Source of the DNA: Epiperipatus broadwayi
Lineage: Eukaryota > Onychophora > Udeonychophora > Euonychophora > Peripatidae
Reading direction: 5' to 3'
Assembly (NCBI GenBank): GCA_028023455.1
Contig: JAQFVV010012495.1
Location: forward strand, 3,009,711-3,073,710
Length of the DNA stretch: 64,000 bases
The notes beneath the pieces are model-generated. The model did not search any database. It was not told the origin of the DNA and saw only the letters and a list, made by a program, of their open reading frames with translations. The position numbers and the translations under genes are program-made. Position 1 is the first letter of the stretch, and every line of letters starts with the position of its first letter. Below are positions 1 to 12,827 of this stretch, one piece after another.

Positions 1-2095
1 TTATGTAAAAATAATGATAAAAGTTAAAATATATAAAATAAAAATATATATATGTAAATAAAGTTGTAGGGTTTATATATATAAAAACATATAAAGAAGT
101 ATAATATAAATTTATGAGTATTATATAATAAAAGTTAAAGTGTAAAAATATATATATATAAATAAAGAGTTGTAGGGGATATATATATATATATTTAGTT
201 TAAATAATATGTAATAGAAGGAGCTAGGGTATAAGATAATTTTTTGAAAAAAAAAACGATTTTTCATTATTTTATTTAGAAGATCAGAATAACTTTAGTA
301 AGTGTAAAGATTATAAAGTTTATAGGTTTTAAATATTCAGCAATAATAAATATAAAATATTAATTTTAAAAGAAGAATGAGTAAGAAAATAATAAATATG
401 ATTTAAAATTAAAAGAATTTTAGTTACTAATCATAAAGTTTAAGTTTATGAAGAATACAGATAATTAGTAGATTGTTAATAATAATAAAATAGATAATAT
501 TTAGATTAATAGTTGTCCTTGAATGTATATATGTATAAAGTTAAGAATACACATGTATAATTTATATTTATTTTTTATTTATGTAGTACATTTTATTTTA
601 TATTAATTGTTTTATTTGGGTTTGATTATTTATTTCAGGTTTTTAATATATATATTTTATGTTGTTTTTAGTTTTTTTATTGTTTAAAAATTTTTTTTAG
701 GGTGTTATTATATAGTTGTTTTTTTATTTTGTTCATTATATCATAGCTCTGAAGAATACTGCAGGTCAGTCAAAACGTAGGTGTATGTACAAATAAAGTT
801 TGCTAAAAAGTGTTTGAAGTTTGGATAAATTGTATTTATATGATATTACGGCAAACATAAAGAAAAGTGTGATTTTGGTAATATTTTGAGTATGATTGTA
901 ATGTATGAATGTTACATTATTTTGTTAATTTATGGTACGAGAAGACATCGTCTAAATGAGTAATACGTGGGAATATCACTTATGGTAATGATTGTATAAT
1001 ATTAATAATTTTAATGTATTTTGTTTTTTTTCTCTTTAGATGAACCAAATATTATATGATTTTGGATGAATGTATGGATATGTAAATACATTGTACACAC
1101 ATAAGATTTATAGAAATTCATTTTATTTTTAAAATATGCATACTTTTATTTTTATTGTATAAATTTATTATAACTTAATGAGGGCAGTAATTGTATGATT
1201 CTTTCGTGACTAAACTTTAGTATTTCTGTTATATGGTTAAAGTATTGAATTATATTGGTACATGTCATTTTTTTTGTGTTTTGTTCATAAATTAATAAGA
1301 AGTGAAGTAATCTTTTCGGTATTATTAGATAGTTTAAATTAATATCTTTATATGTAAATTTATTTGTTGGTTTAAGAGTATATTGTAAGTATTTTGACAA
1401 AGTATAGGGATGAGTTTATATAGCAATTTTTTAAAAAGATAGTAAATTGAAAATAGACTAAAAGGAGATTAAACGATACTTAAATGTCAAATTTTATTAG
1501 TCTGAAATAGGAATAGTATATGAGTTAGTAGTTATGTGAATATGATCAATTCAAGTAAAGTAGAGAATAAAGTTAGATCAAGAAAAGAATCATAGAATTT
1601 TATTTTATTTTAATCTAGTAACTCTATGAAGATGTGTAATTTATAAGTAAATTTTGTTTTGCAAAATGATTGAACAACTTTAAGTATTATTTTTTTTAAA
1701 AAAATACCTACATGTATTGCATATTTTAATAAGTGATATATTATAATAGACCAACATCGGAATGAAATAAATAATTACATACTTGATAAATATTACTCAA
1801 TATTAAGGAGTTACATCAGCACATACATTTAGTTGATATTAAATTAATACTCATTAGAAGATATAATGTATGACAACCATATTATAATGAAATATATCTG
1901 TAGTATATTTTGCTGGAATAAACATTTTTTAGTTGTTATTTTTTTTTTTTTTCACAAATGATGTATACTTTTGATGAAAGCATACCATAATAATATTTTA
2001 TATATGATGTTTAAAAAAATGCAGGTTCCTAAATACTATTAACTGTTATTTTTCAAAAATTTTAATAAATGTCTAGAATATTTGAGTAAGTTGGA
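1..2095. other. AT-rich DNA without recognisable genes
   Basis: Nothing coding is recognised here. The stretch is dominated by A/T runs and short TA tracts. A minus-strand reading frame at 1152-1400 (82 codons) has no recognisable domain and sits in low-complexity sequence. From about 1680 onward the sequence may already belong to the diverged repeat described at 2100-3112, but the similarity is too weak to place that border by eye. Confidence 0.5.
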
Positions 2096-2099
2096 TAAT

Positions 2100-3112
2100 A
2101 GAAATTATAAATTTTATTTTTCCTCTTGGGATGTAAATAGTGTATATAAGTTGTTTATTAAAGTTAATGTAATAAAATTTGTTGAACTTGTTTATAAAAT
2201 TGTGTGTGGAATCAATTATTTTACACTGCAACACATGACAACAGATAATTTGAATTAAAACATAATATTTGCACAGTATGAATCAAATTATTGTTGAAGA
2301 AGTAAAGTATTCTCTTAATATTATTTTTCAGAAATTTATTGACATTAGCATATTATTGTTATAATGGTCATAAGATAATTACAATATATTACACAAGAGT
2401 ATAATATTATTCATTGCCACATACTAGTAAATTATAAGATTCTATCACATTATTCTTATTTAAGATACTATATGAAGATTAAAAGTCATGTATATTATTT
2501 ACTTCTTGTTATTAATGATTATTACTATAATAAAGAAAATAGATAAGATTAAATTATACATTGGAGATTATTATTATTATTATTTATTTATTATTATTGT
2601 TATAAGTTAGGTGTAGTTAGGATTGATATTAAATCCCTTATCATGCTTAACTGCAGGAATCTTAATTGCCTAGAATTAATTTAAAAGAACCTGAGATTAT
2701 TTTAGTTATATTACTTTGAGATAAAAGATTAAAATCCATTTATTAATATTACTTTAATTAATTAATTATTGTTAAAGACATAGGAATGCTAGAGATGTAT
2801 TAGTTGAGGTAATGAAAGAGGGAATGGTATTCCTATGCCATTGAGATAGTATCTTGTGGGATAGTGGCTCAATGAAATTCACATTACCACTTGTATGTTC
2901 ACTTCATAGTCTCATGATTTAGTAAATATTTATTTATTTAGTTTATAACATCGAACCGAACCGTATTGGTATTTTGTTAATTAGAATTAGTTTGATAAGA
3001 TACAGTATTGTAGAATATCTTTAGTAATAATTACACACATTTTAGCCGAGCATAACCATTTATCTGAGCTAGTCACATTTTATTATACTATATATAATTT
3101 CTGGAAGTGAGG
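2100..3112 (-). repeat. Diverged repeat 'Y', inverted copy of 24281-25270
   Basis: Read on the minus strand, this segment matches the plus strand of 24281-25270 with many substitutions and small indels. Shared landmarks in the same order are a TCACTT(C/T) boundary next to a TA tract, a block with 'atgagac(t)', 'cattgagcca' and 'tatctcaatggca', an 'aatctcaggtt' block, an ATT/TAA triplet tract, and 'attgccaca'. The right border abuts a TA microsatellite in both copies. No coding capacity is evident. It is probably an old mobile element fragment; the family is not recognised. Confidence 0.6.
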
Positions 3113-3114
3113 GT

Positions 3115-3155
<41 letters not shown>

Positions 3156-3164
3156 ACCCTCACT

Positions 3165-3206
<42 letters not shown>
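3105..3206. repeat. TA microsatellites with a 12-bp inverted repeat
   Basis: Two (TA)n tracts lie at about 3119-3152 and 3167-3206. The first is enclosed by an exact 12-bp inverted repeat, AAGTGAGGGTAC at 3105-3116 and GTACCCTCACTT at 3154-3165, so the tract would form the loop of a hairpin. Tyr/Ile-rich reading frames across this stretch are low-complexity artefacts. Confidence 0.85.
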
Positions 3207-3209
<3 letters not shown>

Positions 3210-3990
3210 TTTGTGCATTTGTAAAATCTACTTTTATTATTCTCACTCTTAGAAGTTTTAGCATATTTGCAATCAGGAAAGACTGTTCTATAATAATCAC
3301 GATAATGAAATAATAATTTTTCTTTCATTTATTTTGTTTTGGTTAATCTTAATTTACTTTTCTATATAGGGAGTGTCCATTGATGTATATTTTACTATAG
3401 ATATATGGAATAACAAATAATTTTTGTCATTGATATGATAGAGGTGAATATGAGACAAATAATTGATCCTTGTTTTAATACTTAGAGAGAGACAGATGGA
3501 TTTATTTAAAGGGGAATTGCTAATAGTCATTGAGAAACAAAAATGTTGTTCCTTCTGGATGGTTCTATTTTTCAAAATATGCATTAGCACGTAGAAATTA
3601 AATATTAAAATTATTCAAAAATCTCGTGAATAATTATCATCTCTGTTATGTTTTTTTTTTAAAAAAATACTTTCAAAAGTAACTTTATTAGTAAAAAGAT
3701 TACAAAAATTTTGGGGTATACTTACCCATAGAGAATTACAAAGTGTTCAATGTAACCAACAAGGTAAAACAATTATTGATTATATAAAGTACATATACTT
3801 GATAACAATTATATCCATAAAAGGGTTGCTATAATGTTGATTAATGTGTATCTGAACATGAGTATTTATACATGGATCTACATGACCCAGCTGCTGAGAA
3901 GCTATCCATCACCCAATGATCCCATTCCTGGGGCTCTGAAGCAAAGAATAGTTTCAATAAAACATGAAAAATATTTATGATTCTTCACTA
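3207..3990. other. AT-rich DNA, no gene seen
   Basis: No recognisable gene, RNA or repeat structure was found. A 78-codon minus-strand frame at 3354-3590 has no recognisable domain. The left border of the following repeat 'X' probably falls in this interval. Confidence 0.4.
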
Positions 3991-3999
3991 TTCACTATT

Positions 4000-6900
4000 A
4001 ACATTTATATTCAATGTGATTTGTATTTGACTTTAACTTAAACCAAAACAAGAAACCCTATCTCATCTTCTTTCAAAATAACCATACTACAATTCAAAAA
4101 TTATTCATTATTTTTTTCATAAATACAATGCTGTACAATGCAATAACTGAAATTAAGATATCATGAAGAACGAACTAGAGTATAGACTCAATGAGATAAT
4201 TTACATGGATACAGTGTAAATGAAGAGGTATGACTTCTCTGTCTAATGATCTCCAATATAATAATAATGTTGAGGCAATTTATTCAGCTCATTCAAATAT
4301 TAAAATACATAATATCAAGAAAGCCACTGCCCATGGAAAATATATACAAGACACAGGGCTACTAAGATAACAATATAGGTTACTTTCTTATTCTCCATAG
4401 ATCTTACATATAAGCATTCCATCGTTTCTTTTCATAACCCCAAGGTCACTGTCACTTAAAACTTCACAATAGATTTAACAATCTACATCGCAAAAACGTA
4501 TCTAGCCGTACTCTAAATAATAAACAAAATTCACATGTAACTTTAACAATGTAAATCTACAACAAGAAAAAGTTTTTTCACTTTTAAAACTCAGCAATAA
4601 AATACAAATGTTTTTGTTTTAAGGTATTAAAATCAATATTCAAAATATTTCTAAATTAAGATCCATTAAAGAATCATATAAAATTTATATGTATCAGTAA
4701 ATTATATTACATTAGTAATATAAAAGAAAATGTATGCATTTTTTTTTTTAAAATCCTAGCTCATATCTTTAGAATAATAATAAATTTTGTGTAATTAATG
4801 CACACAAACATGTTCATCTGTTTATATAATAAGGTAATACCACAAAATGTAAAACAAATATATTTTACAAAGATTTACCGAGTGACACTTTGCTTGTAGG
4901 TCACTCTTAGATATTTTCTAGTTTAATATTTCATATAAAAACATATTAAATAATAATAATGTACATTCAGTATCATTATCATACTTAAAAATATTTATGA
5001 AAAAACTTTACAAAGAATTAAAATATTCCTTAAAATATTAATTATGTTAGATTAAATAAAATATTTTTATATGCAATTTTTCCTATCTAACACTAATAAA
5101 ACTTAATATTATAATTAGCATGTGAAATGATAAATAAAACTATAGTTACTAAATTCAATTCTTTCTTCTCCATAAAGTTCAAATTAAAAGTTTTTTTCTT
5201 CCTTCTAATATTTCTTTATTAGAAGTTCTTCATAGAAGTTTTTCTCCCCAATGCTTGTTGCTAAGACAACTACTGTCTGAAGCTTTAGAACAAAAACTTT
5301 TCTTCTCCCAGCATGCATAAACTCATAAATGATAAAAAAATGAAGTCTACTTTTGTATCCAAAATTATTTTGAAAATAATCATTAATCCTTTTATGAAAG
5401 TTTATAAAAATTACAGTCAATTGTCTGTAGCTTTCAGGATAACAATTATTGAGGTGATCATTTGAAAACATTTTATAATTAGTTAGCTCCAGAGTTTTCC
5501 TGTTAACTTGGATTATACCAGGATCAGACACACCAGTGTCATCTATATAAATCCATGTATTTGTACAAAAAATGTACACTTTATATTCCATTAAAAAATA
5601 TCATTTTATGGTAATTCAAATAAAGTCATTTATAAAGTTATATTTTTTTAGTCAGGATAATATTTTTAATTACCCAATTTATTTCTTTTCTGATAAATAA
5701 TTTTCAAAAATCAGTTTTTAAAATATTAAATGATTTATGGTCTTTCTTAATAATGACTTGTCAAAAAAAATATATCTGTAATACCATAAGTTTTTATCTT
5801 TATAATCAATTTCAAGAGAAGTCTATAATAAACTTTTAAAGATAATGCTCTTTTTAAAAAAGTATTCACTGCAAGCTTTTTTTAAAAATATACTTTTTTC
5901 AAAATATTAAAATTTATGTTTTTTCCATATAACTTTTTGTTCACCAAATATAGGTATCTATCCTTAAAATATAATACATAAAAATATTACAATTTCAAAG
6001 AATATTTCTGTTTAACCTTCTTGCCAATGTCCAAAATATGAAAAATAAATGACGATATAACTTTTTTTCCAATATATTTAAAATTGTATCTTCATTTAGT
6101 AGCTGTACTTCCATCCTTAATTCTTTTAAATACATTATTGATTCTTTTAAATCCATAGTTTTCTGTGAAGTTGACTTAAGCTTCAATAAAAATAATTGTC
6201 AGAGAATTTATTATTTTAACAATGCATAACTATTTTACCTTAGTAACTTTACAATCCTTCAAATCCTTTTTTAAACAATAATTTTAAGTAGTAAACTAAG
6301 CAATTCTTCGATGTTAATATATGATAATAATATTGATAATAAGTTAAGAAGTTATTAAGAGAGTTATTCAGTTATTAAGTACCCCAGAAAAATGAAAGCA
6401 TCTATTTTTATACCAAATTAAATTAACAATTTGATTGGCTATTTAATCTTCAACTTGTGATCTAATTTGCATATTAGTCAAGCTTATGTAATTAAAATTT
6501 AGAAATAAAATCTATGACTCATTTTAAATATCAAATATTAGAAAATTTAATTCTAAATTAATTCTACAATTTTATTTAAATAAACTAAACATTTTAAAAA
6601 TAATACTTTATTAATTTATCCAATATTTATTTTCAATGTATCTATTTTTAAAACTCTACTTTACTAAGTACATTTGTTTTAGAACTATTCAATTAGATAA
6701 TTTTTATAGCATTTACTTTTATTTTACGATATATAAATGTTTCAATTTTTAAAACATTTCTAAAGTAATTTTGAAACTGTTCTTAGAAAACTTATAAGCA
6801 CAAAAGTATGTGTATTTTCTGGTCACATAATGTAAAACCAGGCAATCTGTATCAATTTTTATAATTACTGTCTTAAAACATAAATAAATATCTAATTATA

Positions 6901-7385
6901 AAAAATATATTAAAAAATAATATAATAATAGAATTTAAAATAATAATTTTGATACTATTTAAGGTGTAATAAATTAAATAAATTTGTTTGCCACAAAATA
7001 TTATATTTTTAATAAATAATTTATAACTCAAATATTAAATCTAATTTTTATTTAAAATATATTAGTTTATTTAATTCTAAATCATTATTTTAAAATTAGC
7101 TTTTATCACTTTGTTTATTAGGACTTTTAGTATATAATTTCACTATGGCCAGCTTTCCCAACCATACAAAATCATAATATTTAGCTTTACTTTATAATTT
7201 TAGTATATTAATATAGATTTTTATATATTTACTACTCTCACTTTACTTTAACAAAGTTTTTTTTAAATATTACCAACCTTATATAGCAGTTATACTTTTT
7301 AAAATGTACCTTAATTTAAAATTTTTCAAAAATTGATTCAGTAAACTGACTTGGACCTAATAGAAAGGACACAATATATATATTG
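4000..7385 (-). repeat. Diverged repeat 'X', copy 1 (direct pair with 25970-29426)
   Basis: This ~3.4-kb segment aligns collinearly and in the same orientation with 25970-29426. Landmarks in order: 'actagagtata' followed by 'acagtgta' and 'gtatgac' (4175-4235 versus 26145-26210), a ctccaata block (4250 versus 26230), a GTTGTC/TAGCAA block (5255 versus 27235), a gattgg-to-'atttgcata' block (6432 versus 28449), 'tatggccagctttt/c' (7144 versus 29195) and a 'gaccta(t)agaaa' to 'cacaatatata' right end. Identity is patchy, so the duplication or transposition is old. The only sizeable frame is the minus-strand ORF at 5205-5591, which is not preserved in copy 2. The family is not recognised. Confidence 0.6.
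5205..5591 (-). CDS. Hypothetical 128-residue ORF inside repeat X
   Basis: This is an open frame of 128 codons with no signal peptide or membrane segment. The central and C-terminal parts alternate hydrophobic and polar residues in a beta-strand-like pattern (VFVLKLQTVVVLATSIG). I do not recognise a family. The corresponding DNA in the second X copy (27120-27330) is frameshifted and carries stops, so the frame is either a decayed gene or chance. There is a faint resemblance (PG-I-V near the N-terminus, then a K-V/I-hydrophobic-VV-A-SI strand pair) to the ORF at 53693-54049. I rate it as a weak candidate only. Confidence 0.2.
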   Translation of the reverse strand: MEYKVYIFCTNTWIYIDDTGVSDPGIIQVNRKTLELTNYKMFSNDHLNNCYPESYRQLTVIFINFHKRINDYFQNNFGYKSRLHFFIIYEFMHAGRRKVFVLKLQTVVVLATSIGEKNFYEELLIKKY

Positions 7386-7390
7386 TAATG

Positions 7391-10311
7391 GTCAGATTCA
7401 TCTATCTTGCTAACACACTGCAGATTTCAAACCCCAAACATGAAACTGAACACTCTAAAAAAGATTGCCTTCTAGATATTCTAGATTTAAATCTAAAGTC
7501 TAAGTTCCACAGTGCCACCTATGTGATAACATATCTGATGTTACTGATAATATATCCCTTTACCAGTGCCTGGTGGTCAGGGAGAAACAAAGAGATTCTA
7601 TACTATGATATAAGCTTGGGTTTGCTAACTAACATCTATGGATGGTACAAAAGAAATGTATAAAAGATATAGACCGAGACAGTGATATGGATCAAGAAAA
7701 TAAAAAATCAAAAAATAATTTAAATAATTTTCAAATATATCAAATATATATAATACGCCCACTGTCTGCATATGTTAGGCAGCAACATTTACTAAGATTG
7801 AATTTAAAACAATATTAATGACAATTTACATTTACGGGTGGTTAATGCATTCTCTATACCTCAGGCTAATATAATATTATGATAATGTGCCTAAGAGATT
7901 GTGAAGATATGCGAGGTGCTTTGAGTAAATCAGAAATAGTTGAATAAAACATTTGGCAACATTAAAGTTTAATATACTACTTCTTGAATTCAAGAATAGA
8001 ATGGACTAATGCTTTTTAAGTTATAAGGTGGGGATGTGATTAAGGCATTTATATTTATAGAAATAATTAAATTATATTGAGACATTGGTCATGCTAGTGA
8101 GGAGTTTCTGTAAAGGATGGAGGGTATGATGCCTTTAAACCACTGGAACTTTGTAAATAAATAATTATATAACAAAGTGAAGAAAATACAGTAAGGTGTC
8201 TTGCCATTAATCTGTAGGAGGTGGTATCACAGGCAGCCGAAGTCTGGACTCATCCAAATCTTAGTGACTCACTGAAAACTGCATAAGAATTCCTAAATGT
8301 GATGATTTCGAGTACACACTCTGCCTGGGAACTGCAGAAGGTGAAGGGGAATATGGTCTTGGCTATTTAAAGCCCTTAGGAGGGGCAAAGCGATCTCAGA
8401 TGCCCAATACAGCTACTAGCAACACACGAATAAAGTATATAAAATATTTTAAAAGGATTCATTTAGCTTAAGAAAACACCTAATCAATTCCCCAAATATT
8501 TATTTTAAGAAAGTCCGCCCATTCTCAATCTCAAAATTATAAGCTTGGAAATTCAGCAAAATGATAAACATTTTTAAAGTTAATTAAAGTGGGAGAATGT
8601 ATGATTACAGGGTTTTAAAAGAAAGCATAAATTAATTACACAATCATGCATTTGTTAAATATTTACTCATTAACCTCGCACTCATATTATGTTTTTATCA
8701 ATAAACATGTGGAATTTAACTGTAAAATTATTATATATTTGAATAAGAGTAAGATAGCCCTCGAATGAGTGATTCAATGAGATAATAAATGGGTCCAAAT
8801 GTATAATTTAAAATGCCTTAATGGTGGCATCTTGATTTAAATAAAAGGGAGTAATTCACTCAATTGATGACTATGCTGGCACATCATCATAATAAAGAAA
8901 AACAGATTAAAATACAAAATATTAACCTAAGTATAGAGACAGAAACATACTAATTAAATTACAACATTTAAAGGAATAAAACACAATTATAAGGTAAAGC
9001 AAAATAGAAAACAATAGAATCAGCTATAGTGTAGTAATAGTAAGATATGGTCACAAGAGCTCTTGGGTTAATTTTGGGTTACCTCATCAGAATTAAGCAT
9101 TTACAAATAATTTCAGGTGGAGACTTTCCAACTTGATAGTAGCAGAACTCATTAGACTTGGGCAGTGAATTACGGTTACAGTTCACATTTTTAGCAGTGG
9201 TGGCAGTTTTAGGGCTTCTTACGTGAAAGCACCAGATGGCCATTTCTGAAAGAAAAATAGCCTTCTTGCTGGCTCTACTCGATCATCCTCAGATTTCCAT
9301 TAAAGACTGGATGTTTCAGAGAACTTAAATGCAATATTTTAGAAAACTGTAAATTCTACTTGAAGATGAAAACTCAGCTTCAAGTATTTAAATTTGCAGG
9401 CCACTGGTAAACTAATAATAATAAAATAATCAGAATAAATCAGAAAGCTCAGAAAATTATAATCAGAATAAACAAAAAAATTAGAAATATCAGAAAATCA
9501 GAATCAATTAGAATAATCAGAATGACCAAATAAAAGAAAACCCTTTTATACATAGCAGAACCATACAATAAAACTGCCCTGAAGCATTACAAAATATCAA
9601 AATTTGCTATCTTATCAAACTGCAATAAAATCCATCCGAATGTCCAAAGGAATTCAACAAAATTTTAATTAATTTTCTATTGATAATTATCCTGTAGACA
9701 CTCGAATTAAAACTTTGATTTAATAAAAAAAACTTTTGCTAATTAAAAAAAACTACCTTAAGTGGACATCTGCTATATTTCTAGATAAGCTCCTAGAACA
9801 TATTAATTAAGCTATTGTTTCTTACCAACCCTCATTTATTTTAAACAGAAAATATGTGGCATGATTTTAAAATCTAAAACAAAATTATTTTAGTTTTAAT
9901 TTTCAATATTTAAATCTATTTATGGGAAGAATATAATTTATTTTAAACTAAAAAAAAATATTACGAATATAATATCTTTTTATAAATAGATTTAAACAGA
10001 AATGATTTTAAACAACAAATTATTATATTACCTAAGGTTTTGAAAATAAATATATCACAGTGTGTGTGCAATTATGACCTATATAACCTACTTTTGAAAC
10101 AAATCTCTTTTATATGTATACTGGAAATTAGAAATACAAATATATATAACACGAGCATTGTACTCGTGGTTTAAAATTGGGCAGGATTTTCCACATATAA
10201 GCACATTGCAGGCACACTACGATACACTGGGGGTTTAAACTAAGGTATGAGGGTAGAAAAGAGGTGAGAAAAGGTGAAATGAAGATCTGCAAAGCAGATC
10301 TTACTGTTTCA
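7391..10311 (+). repeat. 2.9-kb direct repeat, copy 1
   Basis: This segment matches 12828-15779 over its whole length, with only scattered substitutions and small indels. Both copies begin at GTCAGATTCATCTAT and stop matching a few bases after a 9-bp perfect hairpin (AAGATCTGC, loop AAA, GCAGATCTT at 10282-10302 here). An internal AATCAGAA-rich tract (9415-9530) is present in both. Copy 1 lacks about 17 bp near 9236 that copy 2 has. No conserved reading frame spans both copies; the 91-codon frame at 7388-7663 is broken in copy 2. The sharp ends and terminal hairpin suggest a non-autonomous mobile element, possibly Helitron/Helentron-like, but there is no CTRR end and no TIR. Confidence 0.8.
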
Positions 10312-10780
10312 CATTCTATCAGTGATGGAATTAAAAAAAATGTAGAAAAGAGTTTACAACAGGTGTCCACCAGTGAAGTCTCTATAAAAAAAAATTACAA
10401 AATAACCCATATATGACATACAATACATAAATAAAATTTTGGAATGAAATTTAATTATATACCCAGATCATATATTAAATAAGGTGTTTTATCATCTAGC
10501 GAATATATTTCTTTATTCTCTTTTTACAATTAAGCTATCTATCACTTATGATAGTCTGAAATTCTGATCTGAAGTCCAATCTCCCTTTCATTTGTCCTTT
10601 TAATGTATCCATATTTTCTCTTTTTTTTGCTTATTATTACACTTATAATTCTGGATCTGGTGGGTGATTGGAAAGGGGTTTATAACTGCTGGATGTTAAT
10701 AACTGTAGCCTTAGGTTGTCAAAATTCTGTGCCTTATCTGGTGGCACCTTGGCCCATGAACTGAAATCCAGTGCTGTCAT
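10312..10780. other. Start of spacer between the 2.9-kb repeats
   Basis: This AT-rich sequence has no recognisable feature. It opens the 2.5-kb interval (10312-12827) that separates the two direct repeats. Confidence 0.4.
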
Positions 10781-10789
10781 TTTTTTACT

Positions 10790-11150
10790 ATTTCTTTTAC
10801 ATCATCTGTTTGGAATATTGTTTCTAAATAAGGTTGGGTATTTTTTTAATTTTTTGAAATGTTTTTATATTGGTGGTAAGCTTGGTTACCTGGGTTTGAG
10901 GTCCTATGTCTCGTATATCATTTGCTGGAGCTCTTCTTTCGAAATAAAGTTGTGGACATTTTTTAACTTCATGAAATATTTTAATGTTGATGAGCTTGGT
11001 TAGCTGGGTTTGAGGTCCTAGGTCTCATATATCATTTGCTGGAAATATTATTTCCAAATAAAGTTTGGGACATTTTTTTACTTCATGAAATACTTCTATA
11101 TTGCTAAGCTTGGTTAGCTGGCTTTGATGTCCTAGGTCGGTTATATCATT
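10790..11150 (-). repeat. 114-bp coding minisatellite (38-residue repeats)
   Basis: The phrase CTTGGTTA(G/C)CTGG recurs at 10881, 10995 and 11109, an exact 114-bp period, and a more diverged unit precedes it. Since 114 is 38 codons, the repeat keeps frame on the minus strand and encodes tandem ~38-residue modules containing FHEVKKCP and PANDI. It forms the C-terminal half of the ancestral product of the ORF at 11025-11474. Confidence 0.8.
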
Positions 11151-11474
11151 CTTTTTATTTGCTGAATCATTAGACTCTAATTTCTGGTTCAGGGGTTCCT
11201 CTTTCAATACTCTTGAGTTAAAGTCCATTTTCTCTTTTTTTGGTTCCTTGACCTCTTGACCGTTTTTTGTGTAGCATTTTTCAAATGCAAGTTGGAGGCC
11301 TTTCTGTTCCTCTCTCACTTTTTCCAATTTGTGGAGGAGTCTGGTCAACTTTCTACATTCCTCATCTCTCCTTAGGGTTTCTTCTTCTTCCCATCTTCTC
11401 ACTCTTTCTTCACTTTGCTTCCACAGCTCTACAATATTCTTTAAATGGATTTTGTCATCATCCATATTATCCAT
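11025..11474 (-). pseudogene. Coiled-coil protein with 38-residue repeats, truncated by TGA
   Basis: The first ~75 residues are strongly charged and heptad-like (Glu/Arg/Leu-rich, RRWEEEETLRRDEE), predicting a coiled coil. A Lys/Glu-rich linker follows, and then the first FHEVKKCP...PANDI repeat. The frame stops at TGA (11025-11027) at a position where the neighbouring repeat unit has CGA (Arg). The same frame then continues through further repeats to about 10810. The simplest reading is that a longer protein was cut short by one C-to-T change. I do not recognise the family. A coiled-coil N-terminus is common in retrotransposon Gag proteins, but no Gag core or zinc knuckle is visible. It is the only ORF of note between the 2.9-kb repeats. 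Confidence 0.5.
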
Positions 11475-12640
11475 GGCCCTTGGACGATTATTGTGATCAT
11501 GATTTATGTTTTTCTATTTGTAGCTACTATTAATGATAAATTTTTTTTTGATACTTATGTTTTATGGCTACAACTTATATATATATAATTTAAATTTTTA
11601 TCTCTGTTCTAAACGATGGCTATTTTTTATTTTTATCTCTCTTGATATTATATTTTATTTCAAATTTTTATAAAGGCTAATCATCTATCTCCCTCTTGGT
11701 CTTTTTGGCCTACTTGCTGCTTTATTCTAATACTATTACTTTAACTACTGCCTTTTTATTACTGCTAAAATTTAACATTTAACATCTGCTGCTAAGTGAA
11801 CCATACTATTTTACTACCAATATATATAGGAAAAAATATTTCTTAAATGCTATCTTCCAAATTATTTTGTTGCTAACATATATATATATATATATATTTA
11901 GAAGGACAAAATTTTATTTATATGTAAACATTCGCTAGATCTGGGTATATTTATTTCATTCTCCTATTTAAGATTAACACACACACACACACACACACAA
12001 AATACATATATATATTTACAGTATAATTATTGATCCGATTCACGTCTCATTATTTGGCCTAAAAAATTATACACGTTTGAAAAAAAAACAAATATACATA
12101 GAAAAGAATTTAGCCTGATGACAAAATTTATTTTAGAAATAACTCCATTTAGTGAAGTTATCTCCAGGTGCCATGCCATCAGTTAAAAACATCCATATAC
12201 TGTTAGCTTCCCCAAAAATTAATTAGTTATTCCATTTAACTACAGGAATTCATTATAACATTTGAATTTTCATTTATTACATTTTTATTTATTATTACAT
12301 TTCATACAAAACCCTATTGTATCTAGGTCATTACCATACAAAATTATTTTATGCTACATTGACTTTGAGCTGATAAACTTTATTTTGACAGTAAAGCTAC
12401 AAGATTCAAAATATATACATTGTCACAATATTTCATTTGGGACAATAATTCAATAATTTATGCCATATACATATATAGCGTGATTTAAGTGAAAAAATAA
12501 AATACAAATGACTCGTATCACACTATAGCAAGTTTGGATTATATAACCAAGTTTAGATTAAATACGTAATTAAATGCCGAGTCAAACAAAATATATGAAA
12601 ATACATACGCAATATTTATAACATTATTTATAATATAGAG
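11475..12640. other. Low-complexity DNA with TA and CA microsatellites
   Basis: Short tandem tracts include (TA)n at about 11876-11897 and (AC)n at about 11975-11999. No gene is recognised; a 64-codon frame at 12262-12456 has no domain. Confidence 0.5.
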
Positions 12641-12644
12641 TTTG

Positions 12645-12827
12645 AAAATACTATATTTTTAAAATTACAAGGGATGTGGGTTTTTAAATAATGAACAAAA
12701 TTCTATATTGAGCTACAAAGGTGTGGGTGCTTAAATAAAATGAGCTACAGGGATGGTGGTGTTTAAATAATCGAGACCCCATGTTTGGGAAAGCCATGGA
12801 CCCGGAGAAAAAATATACTATTTAACA
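12645..12827 (+). repeat. Short imperfect tandem repeat
   Basis: Three imperfect units of a gagctacaggGATGGTGG-type phrase, each followed by a TTTAAATAAT-like phrase, precede the second 2.9-kb repeat. Its significance is unclear. Confidence 0.5.

Noticed and set aside
3083-3328. Tyr/Ile-rich reading frames on both strands
   Set aside because: They read through TA dinucleotide repeats and have no other sequence support.
5995-6186. Possible F-box-like segment in a 63-codon minus frame
   Set aside because: Only a loose hydrophobic pattern is seen and it is not retained in the other X copy.
7388-7663. 91-codon frame at the start of the 2.9-kb repeat
   Set aside because: The second copy of the repeat has the frame broken, so it is not conserved.
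7391-10311. Canonical Helitron assignment
   Set aside because: There is a terminal hairpin, but no CTRR end and no Rep/helicase coding region; only a tentative relationship is kept.
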